Shown in pieces: positions 47,585-56,905 of a stretch of DNA of 64,000 bases. Source of the stretch: Prochlorococcus sp. AG-347-K19. GTDB lineage: Bacteria > Cyanobacteriota > Cyanobacteriia > PCC-6307 > Cyanobiaceae. Numbering within the stretch: position 1 is the stretch's first letter; every line of letters begins with the position of its first letter. The stretch lies in assembly GCA_003281335.1 (NCBI GenBank), contig QCCG01000001.1, forward strand, positions 186,001 through 250,000. The letters run 5' to 3'. The translations under genes were made by a program, and so were the position numbers. A model generated the notes under the pieces. The model searched no databases. It had not been told where the DNA came from and saw nothing but the letters and a program-made list of their open reading frames with translations.

Positions 47585-48355
47585 ATGGTAGCTCTTCGTT
47601 TAATTCCTTGTTTAGATGTCGCTAATGGCAGAGTCGTTAAAGGTGTAAATTTTGTTAACTTGAGAGATTCAGGTGATCCTGTTGAATTGGCTTGTAGATA
47701 TTCTGATGAAGGCGCAGATGAATTGGTATTTTTAGATATTAGAGCAAGTGTGGAAAATAGGAATACATTAGTTGACCTTGTTTCTAGGACAGCAAAATCA
47801 GTAAAAATCCCTTTTACAGTAGGTGGAGGCATAGATTCTGTTTCTTCTATTAATGATCTTTTAAGAGCAGGCGCGGATAAAGTGAGTTTAAATTCCTCAG
47901 CCGTTAGAAATCCTGATTTAATTTCTGAGAGTTCTAGAGAATTTGGTACTCAATGCATCGTTATAGCAATTGATGCTCGAAGAAAAGTTAATAAATTTGG
48001 TGAGTGGGAGGTATATGTAAAAGGAGGGCGAGAAAATACTGGTATAGATGTATTAAGTTGGGCAAAGAAAGTTGAGGAATTAGGCGCGGGGGAAATATTG
48101 CTTACTTCCATGGATGGTGATGGAACACAGAATGGATATGATCTAAATTTGACAGAATCTGTTGCAAATATTGTTGATATCCCAGTAATTGCATCCGGAG
48201 GGGCAGGCTCTCTAGAAGATATCTATGATGTTTTCAAAAAAGGCAGGGCATCAGCAGCACTTTTAGCATCATTACTTCATGATAAGAAACTTACTTTAAA
48301 AGAAATAAAAACTTTCCTCCTTGAAAAAGAACTTCCAATTAGACCAAATGAATAA
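47585..48355 (+). CDS. hisF: imidazole glycerol phosphate synthase cyclase subunit
   Basis: HisF joins HisH to make imidazole glycerol phosphate and AICAR. The 256-residue beta/alpha barrel shows [19 protein letters not shown] (5-23), TVGGGIDSV near 78-86, [11 protein letters not shown] near 98-108, IDARRK near 129-134 and [13 protein letters not shown] near 203-215. Active-site Asp residues (CLD, AID) are present. Length is standard. Confidence 0.97.
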   Translation: MVALRLIPCLDVANGRVVKGVNFVNLRDSGDPVELACRYSDEGADELVFLDIRASVENRNTLVDLVSRTAKSVKIPFTVGGGIDSVSSINDLLRAGADKVSLNSSAVRNPDLISESSREFGTQCIVIAIDARRKVNKFGEWEVYVKGGRENTGIDVLSWAKKVEELGAGEILLTSMDGDGTQNGYDLNLTESVANIVDIPVIASGGAGSLEDIYDVFKKGRASAALLASLLHDKKLTLKEIKTFLLEKELPIRPNE

Positions 48356-48400
48356 AAAATTTAATTTAATTCCAAAAAGAAATTAGTTTAAAATTTACAA

Positions 48401-49102
48401 ATGAAATTCACAAAAACTATCGAAGTCAAAAATATATTTAATAAAATTTCTTACAAGTATGACTTTTTAAATAATCTATTAAGTTTTGGGCTGCACAGAT
48501 TATGGAAAAGGAAATTAGTTAATTTATTAGAACCTTTAAATGGTGAAGATTGGGCTGATTTATGCTGTGGAACTGGTGACTTAGCATTCTTAATTTCTGA
48601 GAGAGTTAGTCCTAGGGGTTCAATTACTGGGATTGACAGTGCAGAGGATATTTTAAATATTGCTAAGAAAAAATCAGAGGTTAAAAAAAATGAATTTATT
48701 AAGTGGGAAATTAAAGATGTATTAGAAATTAATGGTTATTCAAAAAATTTTGATGGGATTTGTATGTCATATGGACTAAGAAACTTGAATAATGTTGAAG
48801 AAGGAATAAAAAAAGTTTTTTATCTTTTGAAGGATAAAGGAAGGGCAGGATTTTTAGATTTTAATCACTCAACAAGAAATTCTTTATCCAATATTTTTCA
48901 GAAAATTTATTTGAGATTAGTTGTAGTAACCATTTCGCGGTTTTTTAATTTAGGTCCAGAGTACGCATATATTGAAAAAAGTATTAGTAATTTTCCAAAG
49001 AAAAATGAGCTTATAAATATTGCTAAGGAAGTTGGATTTAAAAAAGCTGAATATAGGACTATTTGGGGGGGGCAAATGGGAATACTAATTTTGACTAAAT
49101 AA
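48401..49102 (+). CDS. menG: demethylphylloquinone/ubiquinone C-methyltransferase (MenG/UbiE)
   Basis: This 233-residue SAM methyltransferase has FNKISYKYDFLNNLLSFGLH near 13-32, motif I DLCCGTGDLAFL near 55-66, DSAEDILNIAKKK and the family signature SYGLRNLNNVEEGI near 121-134, with PEYAYIEKSISNFP near 185-198. In cyanobacteria it makes the final ring methylation of phylloquinone for photosystem I. It follows hisF after 45 bases. Confidence 0.92.
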   Translation: MKFTKTIEVKNIFNKISYKYDFLNNLLSFGLHRLWKRKLVNLLEPLNGEDWADLCCGTGDLAFLISERVSPRGSITGIDSAEDILNIAKKKSEVKKNEFIKWEIKDVLEINGYSKNFDGICMSYGLRNLNNVEEGIKKVFYLLKDKGRAGFLDFNHSTRNSLSNIFQKIYLRLVVVTISRFFNLGPEYAYIEKSISNFPKKNELINIAKEVGFKKAEYRTIWGGQMGILILTK

Positions 49103-49107
49103 AGAAT

Positions 49108-49638
49108 TTAGTTTTTTATTTTTCTCCAACAAAAAGAACACTTTCCCCATCGTTTGATTTCGCCCTCAGGAGTAGGGGAATTACAGAGAGTACAAATGCA
49201 CATATTATTTTGATGGATTCTGCTTGGATGCTTTGCCCAAACTATCTTTGCATTAGTAATTTTGCTGTTTTTATTTTTAATTTCATAATTTTGTATTATT
49301 TTTATTTCATTCAAAGTTATTCCAATTTTCTCAATTCTTTCTTTTAATTTATGCTTGTTATAGATTAAAGCTTGGCGCCATTGTGGATGATTTACTGCAA
49401 TAGTAAGTGTTTTTTTTTCAATATTTAATGGTTTGCATTCTTGAAAAAGTTCCAAGCCGATTAAGTTCTTCCAGTTTTCGTTGATTTTAGAAAGTTTATC
49501 TAAGTCTCCTAAGGATTTTTTGAAATTATCAAGACAATTTTTTAATGGATGTGGATTCCTTCTATTCACTATTGGCAAATGCTGTTTGTCCAATTTGTAA
49601 AATTTACTTATTAAGACTAAAGTTAATCTAATCTTCAA
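49108..49638 (-). CDS. DciA-like (DUF721) protein with C-terminal zinc ribbon
   Basis: This 176-residue protein has a DUF721 core (WKNLIGLELFQECKPL near 56-71, LTIAVNHPQWRQAL near 77-90), a family linked to loading of the replicative helicase. An extra C-terminal segment carries CICTLC near 148-153 and CSFC near 168-171, a zinc-ribbon-like pair. A shorter start near residue 16 is possible, since the annotated start lies only 30 bases from divergent birA. Confidence 0.78.
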   Translation of the reverse strand: MKIRLTLVLISKFYKLDKQHLPIVNRRNPHPLKNCLDNFKKSLGDLDKLSKINENWKNLIGLELFQECKPLNIEKKTLTIAVNHPQWRQALIYNKHKLKERIEKIGITLNEIKIIQNYEIKNKNSKITNAKIVWAKHPSRIHQNNMCICTLCNSPTPEGEIKRWGKCSFCWRKIKN

Positions 49639-49668
49639 AAAGATGCTCGTTGTTTTAATAAAGAATTT

Positions 49669-50418
49669 GTGAAAGTTTTTGGATCTGCAGCTAAGACAGT
49701 ATTTTATTTAAAAAAATTTCAGGGTCAATATCCAACCTGGAGTCTTTATTACAAAATAAAATGTAAAAGTACCGAAAATGAGCTTACAAACTTGCTTGAA
49801 TATTCTGAAATTAAAAAAAACCAGCCAGTAGCGATAATCGCTAGAGAACAGTTCTCAGGGGTTGGCCAAAATTCAAAAAATTGGGTTTCTCCAAAAGGCG
49901 GGATTTGGTTAAGTGCAGCTTACCCAATATTTTCAAAAGAATTTGCATGTCAAATATTTAATTTGTCTTTAGGTATTAAGTTATGTGAAATGCTTAGACA
50001 AGAGAATATAAATGTTTGTTTGAAATGGCCAAATGATATTTTTTTTGGTTCAAAAAAGTTGATTGGATTTTTACCAAGGGTAATAACAAGAGGCAAAGAA
50101 ATTATCTATGTAAGAATAGGACTTGGCATGAATGTTTTAAATTACACTCCATCAGAAGGTATTTCACTATCAAAAGTACTTCAAACTAAAAATATTAATC
50201 ATCATTATTGGACAGCCAAAGTTCTTAAAGCTTTTAATGATGCAATTGAATGTAATAAGAAAAAAGAATATGTGATTAAATCTGCAAATAAGTTTCTTAC
50301 TAAAAGTTTTTTACCTAGTGGTTATTGTCCTCATTCATGGAAAATAAGAGATATTGATTCCAATGGGAATTTAAGAATTGAAAATGAAACTCAACTGAAA
50401 GTAATTAGAAGGTTTTGA
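49669..50418 (+). CDS. birA: biotin--protein ligase (catalytic type, no repressor domain)
   Basis: This 249-residue protein attaches biotin to acetyl-CoA carboxylase carrier protein. Motifs are AREQFSGVGQNSKNWVSPKG near 58-77, GIWLSAAYP, LKWPNDIFFG near 119-128 and KLIGFLPR near 131-138. There is no N-terminal winged helix, so it cannot be a BirA-type repressor. The start is GTG at 49669. Confidence 0.9.
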   Translation: MKVFGSAAKTVFYLKKFQGQYPTWSLYYKIKCKSTENELTNLLEYSEIKKNQPVAIIAREQFSGVGQNSKNWVSPKGGIWLSAAYPIFSKEFACQIFNLSLGIKLCEMLRQENINVCLKWPNDIFFGSKKLIGFLPRVITRGKEIIYVRIGLGMNVLNYTPSEGISLSKVLQTKNINHHYWTAKVLKAFNDAIECNKKKEYVIKSANKFLTKSFLPSGYCPHSWKIRDIDSNGNLRIENETQLKVIRRF

Positions 50419-50420
50419 AT

Positions 50421-51107
50421 TTAATTTACTTTTAATTCAACTATTCTTCCATCTTTAAATTTGGCTATTTTTTTTGCGCGATTTGCAACTTCATCTTCAT
50501 GGGTAACTAAAACTATAGTTATTCCAGATTCATGCAGTTTGTCAAAAAGATCTAATACATCTTCAGTGGTTTTTGAATCTAGTGCTCCAGTAGGTTCGTC
50601 TGCTAATAAAATTGCAGGGTTATTTATAATAGCCCTCGCAATAGCAACTCGTTGTTGTTGACCTCCGGATAATTGGTTTGGACGATTATTCATTCTTTCT
50701 GAGAGGCCAACTTTTGTTAAGGCATTCTTACCTCGCTCTAATCTTTGCTCAGGATCAATACCAGCATAAATCATTGGCAAAGTTACGTTTTCAAGTGCAG
50801 TTGCGTCTGAGAGAAGATGAAATTGTTGAAAAACAAAGCCTAATTTTTGGTTACGTATTTCCGCGAGCTCATCATCAGATAAATTCTCAACAGGAATTCC
50901 ATTTAATTTATAAATACCTCCAGATGGTCTATCTAGACATCCAATAATATTCATAGCTGTACTTTTGCCTGAGCCACTAGCTCCCATTACAGCTAAATAA
51001 TCACCTTTATAAATTTCTAAGTTTATGCTGTCTAAGGCTTTAACAGTTAGATCTTCTTTCCCATATGTTTTAGATATATTTTTTAAACTCGCGACTTTCT
51101 TAGACAT
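50421..51107 (-). CDS. ABC transporter ATP-binding protein (LolD/MacB type)
   Basis: This 228-residue ATPase has Walker A GASGSGKSTAMN near 42-53, Q-loop FVFQQFHLLSD near 90-100, signature LSGGQQQRVAIARAI near 144-158, Walker B ILLADEPTGALD near 163-174 and the H-loop VLVTHE near 196-201. This subtype works with FtsX-like permeases in lipoprotein release, export or division. No permease is adjacent. It lies downstream of ndhB on the same strand. Confidence 0.9.
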   Translation of the reverse strand: MSKKVASLKNISKTYGKEDLTVKALDSINLEIYKGDYLAVMGASGSGKSTAMNIIGCLDRPSGGIYKLNGIPVENLSDDELAEIRNQKLGFVFQQFHLLSDATALENVTLPMIYAGIDPEQRLERGKNALTKVGLSERMNNRPNQLSGGQQQRVAIARAIINNPAILLADEPTGALDSKTTEDVLDLFDKLHESGITIVLVTHEDEVANRAKKIAKFKDGRIVELKVN

Positions 51108-51123
51108 TTATAAAAGAATTCTT

Positions 51124-52644
51124 CTAGGAAATATTGTTTGCTGTAGCAATAATATCTTGCAAGAAAGGAGTTTCTGAAACAGCTGTATTAGCTAATTTAA
51201 AAAGAGGATTAGACAGGATTCCTCCAAGAGCAGTTACTGCGACACAAGTATAAAGTGCAATTCTCAAGGGAGGTAATCCTACAATTCTCCAATTAATTTC
51301 AGGATATGATTTGACTATTTCAGAAGCTTCCTGTGGTTCTTTAACTACCATCATTTTTATCACTGAAATGTAGTAATAAATAGATATAACTGAAGTTACT
51401 AATCCAACAATTACTAGTAGATATTGATGATTCGCCCAACCTGCAAAGAACAAGTATATCTTTCCAAAAAATCCCAACATTGGAGGTAACCCTCCAAGAG
51501 ATAGAAGACAAAGGCTCAAGCCTAATGTAATGAGAGGATCTTTTTGGTAAAGTCCTGAGTAATCAAGAATTCTGTCAGAACCAGTTCTTAGTGAGAAAAG
51601 TATTACACAAGAAAATGCACCCAAATTCATAAATAAATATGCAGCCAAATATAAAACAGCAGATGATAAACCATCTTGTGTGCCAGATACTATTCCAATC
51701 ATTACAAATCCTGCTTGTCCAATAGAACTGTAAGCTAGCATCCTTTTCATTGAGGTTTGAGCTAGAGCTACAACATTTCCTAGAGCCATACTCAATATTG
51801 CCAAAATGGTAAATAAAAGTTTCCATTCTTCGTCAAAAGAAGAGAAAGTTGTGCTTAATATTCTTATTGCAAATGCAAAGCCCGCTGTTTTTGAACCAAC
51901 AGATAAAAAAGCTACTACAGGTGTAGGTGAACCCTCATATACATCAGGAGTCCATTGATGAAAGGGAACAGCTGCAATTTTAAAGGCAACTGTTGATAAG
52001 ACAAATACAAGAGCTAGTGAAGTAATAAAGGATGGCTTATTGATAATTTCTAAACCTATGGTCGTTAAGTTTGTTGAACCACTTAATCCATAAAGAAAAG
52101 AGGATCCATACAAATAGACCGCAGCAGCAGCTGATCCAACAAGAAGGTATTTTAAGGCCGCTTCTGAACTTCTTGGATCTCTCTTGAGGTAACCAGAAAG
52201 TAAGTAACTTGCTACGGATAAAGTTTCCAGAGATATAAATACACTAATAAGGTCAGTAGATCCACACAAAAGCATTGCTCCAAGAGTGGCTGAAAGAACT
52301 ATTGCAGCAAACTCGCCAATTGGGCTACCACTTTGTTCTGTATACCGCCAACTTATAAGTAAAGATATTAAGGTTGATAAAGAAATTATTGCTCTAAATG
52401 CGATTGCCAAATTATCTGAATTAAAGGACCCAAGGAATGCGCTTTCTACAGGATTACTCCATTGCGATGCCAAACTAACGAGAGAGCTGCCAATTGATAA
52501 ATAGCAAATTATTGGTGCCCATTTTGATGCAGTTTTTTCTCCAGCTAAATCTACAAGAAGTGTTCCAACAATACCTAATAAAATAAAAGCCTCTGGAATA
52601 ATGGCTTGAGCATTTAAATTAATTGTAAAGATTTCGTTGGGCAC
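51124..52644 (-). CDS. ndhB: NAD(P)H-quinone oxidoreductase subunit 2
   Basis: NdhB is a proton-pumping antiporter-like subunit of the thylakoid NDH-1 complex in respiration and cyclic electron flow. The 506-residue protein has about 14 membrane helices, with conserved charged positions in segments such as [20 protein letters not shown] near 140-159, [13 protein letters not shown] and [20 protein letters not shown] near 223-242. Length and motifs are those of cyanobacterial NdhB. Confidence 0.96.
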   Translation of the reverse strand: MPNEIFTINLNAQAIIPEAFILLGIVGTLLVDLAGEKTASKWAPIICYLSIGSSLVSLASQWSNPVESAFLGSFNSDNLAIAFRAIISLSTLISLLISWRYTEQSGSPIGEFAAIVLSATLGAMLLCGSTDLISVFISLETLSVASYLLSGYLKRDPRSSEAALKYLLVGSAAAAVYLYGSSFLYGLSGSTNLTTIGLEIINKPSFITSLALVFVLSTVAFKIAAVPFHQWTPDVYEGSPTPVVAFLSVGSKTAGFAFAIRILSTTFSSFDEEWKLLFTILAILSMALGNVVALAQTSMKRMLAYSSIGQAGFVMIGIVSGTQDGLSSAVLYLAAYLFMNLGAFSCVILFSLRTGSDRILDYSGLYQKDPLITLGLSLCLLSLGGLPPMLGFFGKIYLFFAGWANHQYLLVIVGLVTSVISIYYYISVIKMMVVKEPQEASEIVKSYPEINWRIVGLPPLRIALYTCVAVTALGGILSNPLFKLANTAVSETPFLQDIIATANNIS

Positions 52645-52708
52645 TTTATTAAATTGGATTAAATTAGATGTTTGATTGTAAGGGTCTAAGAGTTAATCTT
52701 AACTTGAT

Positions 52709-52714
52709 TATAAT
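52709..52714 (+). promoter_or_regulatory. candidate -10 element upstream of topA
   Basis: TATAAT lies 105 bases before the topA TTG start in the 175-base gap shared with divergent ndhB. No -35 match is evident. The rest of the gap is AT-rich without further structure I can support. Confidence 0.35.
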
Positions 52715-52819
52715 TTGTGGGTATGATTTTTGAAATTTTCAGAAGAAAATACTTGAAAAAGCTTCAAATAATCATAATATGCCCTAACAGAACAAAAACA
52801 CCAATTTTTGAAATAAACC

Positions 52820-55426
52820 TTGGATCACACACTTGTTATTGTTGAAAGTCCCACCAAAGCAAAAACCATAAGAAAGTTTTTGCCTCCTAATTATGAAGTT
52901 CTCGCTTCAATGGGACATGTAAGAGATCTTCCAAAAGGAGCTGCTGAAATACCTGCTGCGGTTAAAAAGGAAAAATGGTCAAGGATAGGAGTTAATACAA
53001 CAGAAGATTTTGAACCCCTTTATATAGTTCCAAAAGATAAGAAAAAGGTTGTTAAAGAGTTAAAAGATGCATTGAAAGGTGCGAACCAGCTATTACTGGC
53101 AACTGATGAAGATAGAGAGGGAGAGAGTATTAGCTGGCATCTCTTGCAAATACTTAAGCCTAAAATACCAACTAAGAGAATGGTTTTTCATGAAATCACA
53201 AAAAAGGCAATTAATAAAGCTTTAGACCAAACAAGAGAAATTGATATGGAACTTGTTCAGGCTCAAGAAACAAGAAGAATCTTGGACAGGCTTTTTGGAT
53301 ATGAATTATCTCCTTTACTTTGGAAGAAGGTAGCCCCCCGACTATCTGCTGGTCGTGTCCAATCAGTTTCTGTAAGACTTCTTGTTAGGCGAGAGAGAGA
53401 AAGAAGATCCTTTAAAAAAGCTAGTTACTGGGGGATTAAAGCTTCCCTAGTAAAAGATAATATTACTTTTGAAACTAAATTATTCAGTTTAAACGGTCAA
53501 AGAATTTCTAACGGTTCCGATTTCGACGAACAAACCGGTAAATTAAAAGAAGGAAATAAATCTTTAATAATTGGAGAAGAACAAGTAAATGATTTATTGA
53601 AGACTTTTTCCTCAGAGGATTGGTTAGTCTCAAAAATCGAAAAAAAACCATCCACTCGTAAGCCAGTTCCTCCATTTACAACTAGCACATTACAACAAGA
53701 AGCAAATAGGAAGCTTCGTTTGTCTGCAAGAGAAACTATGAGATGTGCACAAGGTCTATATGAGAGAGGTTTCATAACATATATGAGAACTGATTCAGTT
53801 CATCTCTCCGAACAAGCCACAAGAGCTGCTAGAGAATGTGTCAGTTCTATGTATGGAAAAGAATATTTATCTAACTCACCAAGACAATATAATTCAACTG
53901 CAAGAAATGCTCAAGAAGCACACGAAGCTATTAGGCCGGCAGGTGAAGTATTTAAAACACCAAAGGAAACTAATCTAACTGGTAGAGACTTATCACTTTA
54001 CGATTTAATTTGGAAAAGAACTGTAGCTAGTCAAATGGCGGAAGCTAGGTTAACAATGATTAATGCTGAAATTAGCGTAGGGGATGGATTATTTAAATCG
54101 AGCGGGAAAAGTATTGATTTCGCAGGATTCTTCAGAGCTTATGTCGAGGGAAGTGATGACCCAAGTTCATCCCTTGAACAACAAGAAATTATTCTCCCAA
54201 ACTTAACAACTGGAACATGTCTTGAAGTTACTAATAAGGAATCTACTTTTCATGAAACTAAACCTCCTGCAAGATATACAGAGGCTGCATTAGTTAAAGT
54301 TCTTGAAAAAGAAGGGATTGGGAGACCTTCTACCTATGCCAGCATTATTGGGACCATAGTTGATAGAGGTTATGCAAATATATCTTCCAATACTTTGGCT
54401 CCAACGTTTACAGCTTTTGCTGTTACTGCTCTATTAGAAGAACATTTTCCTGACCTGGTTGATACTACTTTTACTGCAAAAATGGAATCTTCATTGGATG
54501 AAATATCTTCTGGTAATCTTGAGTGGCTACCATACCTAGAAACTTTCTATAAAGGTAAAAATGGTTTGGAGGTAAAAGTTCAGAAAACAGAGGGTGATAT
54601 TGATGGTAAAGCTTATAGACAAGTTGATTTCGAAGACCTTCCTTGCGTAGTCAGAATAGGCTCTAACGGACCTTGGCTAGAGGGTACAAAAATTGATGAA
54701 TCTGGTAATGAAATTCAGGCTAAAGGTAATCTTCCAATGGATATTACTCCTGGAGATTTAGATATAAAGCAAGTTGATCAAATTTTAAGTGGCCCATCAG
54801 ATCTTGGAACTGATCCAAAAACTGGGGAAAAAGTCTTTTTAAGATTTGGCCCTTATGGACCTTACGTACAATTGGGAAATAATGATCAAGATAAAGCTAA
54901 ACCAAGAAGAGCTTCATTACCCAAAGAATTGAAAACTGATGATCTAACTCTAGATGAAGCCCTTGTACTTTTAAGTTTACCTAGATTATTAGGTGTTCAT
55001 CCTGAAGGAGGAGTTGTTGAAGCTGATAGAGGAAGATTTGGCCCTTACATCAAATGGATTAAAAATGAATCTGAATCTGAAAATAGATCCTTAAAGAAAG
55101 AGGATGATGTTTTTACCGTTGATATAAAACGAGCTTTAGAAATTCTTGCGATGCCAAAAATGGGTAGAGGTGGTCAAGAGGTACTTAAAGACTTTGGAAA
55201 ACCGAAAGAATTTAAAGAAAAAATTCAAATATTAAATGGAAGATATGGTGTCTATTTAAAATGTGGCAAAACTAATGTTTCGATTGCCAAAGATACTGAC
55301 ATAGAAAAATTTACCATAGATGAAGCAGTATCTCTTTTAGAAGAAAAACTAAAAGATAAAAAAGGCGCAATTTTAAAAAAAACAAAGATTAGTAATAAAA
55401 AAACTACAAGGAAAAAGAAAAGTTAG
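52820..55426 (+). CDS. topA: DNA topoisomerase I
   Basis: This 868-residue type IA enzyme relaxes negative supercoils. The Toprim domain starts TLVIVESPTKAKTIRKFL, with ATDEDREGESISWHL near 94-108. The active-site Tyr is in RGFITYMRTDSV near 316-327, and EGIGRPSTYASII near 495-507 is typical. The C-terminal half has repeated LRFGPYGPYVQLG, GRFGPYIKW and GRYGVYLKCG motifs instead of classical four-Cys zinc fingers, as in cyanobacterial TopA. The end is Lys-rich. The start is TTG at 52820. Confidence 0.96.
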   Translation: MDHTLVIVESPTKAKTIRKFLPPNYEVLASMGHVRDLPKGAAEIPAAVKKEKWSRIGVNTTEDFEPLYIVPKDKKKVVKELKDALKGANQLLLATDEDREGESISWHLLQILKPKIPTKRMVFHEITKKAINKALDQTREIDMELVQAQETRRILDRLFGYELSPLLWKKVAPRLSAGRVQSVSVRLLVRRERERRSFKKASYWGIKASLVKDNITFETKLFSLNGQRISNGSDFDEQTGKLKEGNKSLIIGEEQVNDLLKTFSSEDWLVSKIEKKPSTRKPVPPFTTSTLQQEANRKLRLSARETMRCAQGLYERGFITYMRTDSVHLSEQATRAARECVSSMYGKEYLSNSPRQYNSTARNAQEAHEAIRPAGEVFKTPKETNLTGRDLSLYDLIWKRTVASQMAEARLTMINAEISVGDGLFKSSGKSIDFAGFFRAYVEGSDDPSSSLEQQEIILPNLTTGTCLEVTNKESTFHETKPPARYTEAALVKVLEKEGIGRPSTYASIIGTIVDRGYANISSNTLAPTFTAFAVTALLEEHFPDLVDTTFTAKMESSLDEISSGNLEWLPYLETFYKGKNGLEVKVQKTEGDIDGKAYRQVDFEDLPCVVRIGSNGPWLEGTKIDESGNEIQAKGNLPMDITPGDLDIKQVDQILSGPSDLGTDPKTGEKVFLRFGPYGPYVQLGNNDQDKAKPRRASLPKELKTDDLTLDEALVLLSLPRLLGVHPEGGVVEADRGRFGPYIKWIKNESESENRSLKKEDDVFTVDIKRALEILAMPKMGRGGQEVLKDFGKPKEFKEKIQILNGRYGVYLKCGKTNVSIAKDTDIEKFTIDEAVSLLEEKLKDKKGAILKKTKISNKKTTRKKKS

Positions 55427-55433
55427 AAAAAAT

Positions 55434-56234
55434 ATGATTTTAAAAAAAAAAGAATTTTTTTTATTAATTTTTTTAATTTTCTTGCAATCATGCTCTGGAG
55501 GGAGGATTGGAAATTTTCTTGAAAGTAGTTTTAATGATTTAGAAAAAACAAGCAAAAATGAAGATTTACAAAATAACTTATTAAATAAAAAAGATGTAAA
55601 TTTAGAAAAAGAAAACAAAAAATTTGATGATAAAAAAAATAAAAAAATTAAAAAAGTAGTGCAGCCAAAAAATGTTCCAGAAAATAAAAAAGATATAAAT
55701 TTAGAAAAAGAAAACAAAAAATTTGATGATAAAAAAAATAAAAAAATTAAAAAAGTAGTGCAGCCAAAAAATGTTCCAGAAAATAAAAAAGATATAAATT
55801 TAGAAAAAGAAAACAAAAAATTTGATGATAAAAAAAATAAAAAAATTAAAAAAGTAGTGCAGCCAAAAAATGTTCCAGAAAATAAAAAAGATATAAATTT
55901 AGAAAAAGAAAACAAAAAATTTGATGATAAAAAAAATAAAAAAATTAAAAAAGTAGTGCAGCCAAAAAATGTTCCAGAAAATAAAAAAGATATAAATTTA
56001 GAAAAAGAAAACAAAAAATTTGATGATAATAAAAATAAAAAAATTAAGAATCTTTCAAAAAAAAGAAAAATTGAGCTTCAATCTTACAAAATAATATTCA
56101 TTTTAAAAGATGTAGATCCAAAAGATCCCACTGAAGAGTTGAGTTCCATATTGAGTAATTCTGAGGTAAATTTTGAAATAGAAAAGATTGAACGTATCTT
56201 AGATTCAAAAAATAAAAGTATGAATAAAAATTAA
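55434..56234 (+). CDS. lipoprotein with four and a half 33-residue Lys-rich repeats
   Basis: This 266-residue protein begins with a lipoprotein signal: Lys-rich start, hydrophobic core and lipobox LQSC near 17-20. After about 30 residues, four full copies and one partial copy of a 33-residue unit follow (NKKDINLEKENKKFDDKKNK and so on), then a conserved-looking tail with KDVDPKDPTEELSSILSN. The repeats are extremely basic and probably disordered or helical. It starts eight bases after topA and precedes a DUF2232 gene. No known function. Confidence 0.6.
   Translation: MILKKKEFFLLIFLIFLQSCSGGRIGNFLESSFNDLEKTSKNEDLQNNLLNKKDVNLEKENKKFDDKKNKKIKKVVQPKNVPENKKDINLEKENKKFDDKKNKKIKKVVQPKNVPENKKDINLEKENKKFDDKKNKKIKKVVQPKNVPENKKDINLEKENKKFDDKKNKKIKKVVQPKNVPENKKDINLEKENKKFDDNKNKKIKNLSKKRKIELQSYKIIFILKDVDPKDPTEELSSILSNSEVNFEIEKIERILDSKNKSMNKN
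55584..56040 (+). repeat. 99-bp tandem repeat inside the lipoprotein gene
   Basis: Unit boundaries are 55584, 55683, 55782 and 55881, with a partial fifth from 55980. The copies are almost identical at the nucleotide level: the first differs in one codon (GTA/ATA) and the last in the final part. Such identity means recent expansion or active homogenisation. The period is a multiple of three, so copy changes keep the frame. Confidence 0.95.
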
Positions 56235-56255
56235 TTAAAAATATTCAACAAAAAA

Positions 56256-56894
56256 ATGAAAATAACAACAAAAACTGAAGCATTAAATATTGTCGAGACC
56301 TCTTATTTAGCATCTCTTTCGTCTTTATTATGGGTTGCATTATATTATCTGCCAATTGGGGGAGCTTTATTAAGGTTGATTTTACCCCTTCCAATGATCT
56401 TGTTGCACTTGAGAAGGGGAAGTAAAATTGCATTGGAAGGACTTTTAATACAATTTCTACTTTTATTCATAATTATGGGTCCTGTTAGAGGAACTTTATT
56501 TTTATTTCCTTATGGGATTTTGGCTTTTTGGCTAGGTTGGTGTTGGTTTAAAGAAAAGAGTTGGAAACTTAGTTTAACTGGGGGAGTTGTTATTGGAACC
56601 CTTGGCTTTTTAATAAGAGTAATAGCATTATCTACTTTGGTTGGTGATAATCTTTGGGTGTTAATTACTAGAGCGAGTTATGGTCTAATAGAAAAGTTAA
56701 TTGGATTATTTAATTTACCTTTATATCCCTCAATTTTGAGTATACAACTAGGTGCAATTTTATTAATAATTTTTCAAGAAATAGTTTATGTTTTAACTGT
56801 ACATGTAGTTGCCTATTCTCTGTTTCCTAGATTTAAATTAACCATCCCAGATCCTCCAAGATTGTTAAATAGCTTAGTTGATTTTAATAATTAA
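56256..56894 (+). CDS. DUF2232 membrane protein
   Basis: This 212-residue protein has five to six hydrophobic helices (such as SSLLWVALYYLPIGGALLRL and VLTVHVVAYSLF) and charged loops of the DUF2232 type (LRRGSKIALEGLLIQF near 52-67, GPVRGTLFLFPYGI near 72-85). Cyanobacterial members are thought to be membrane components of unknown substrate, perhaps ECF-like. It is 11 bases upstream of cobT. Confidence 0.75.
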   Translation: MKITTKTEALNIVETSYLASLSSLLWVALYYLPIGGALLRLILPLPMILLHLRRGSKIALEGLLIQFLLLFIIMGPVRGTLFLFPYGILAFWLGWCWFKEKSWKLSLTGGVVIGTLGFLIRVIALSTLVGDNLWVLITRASYGLIEKLIGLFNLPLYPSILSIQLGAILLIIFQEIVYVLTVHVVAYSLFPRFKLTIPDPPRLLNSLVDFNN

Positions 56895-56905
56895 AAAAAG
56901 TAAGA

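Noticed and set aside
55373-56014. 213-residue antisense ORF with repeated Phe/Ser segments
   Set aside because: It is the reverse complement of the 99-bp repeats and of the 3' end of topA; the apparent repeats are a by-product of the plus-strand array.
55584-56040. CRISPR array
   Set aside because: The units are contiguous with no spacers, and they keep a coding frame.
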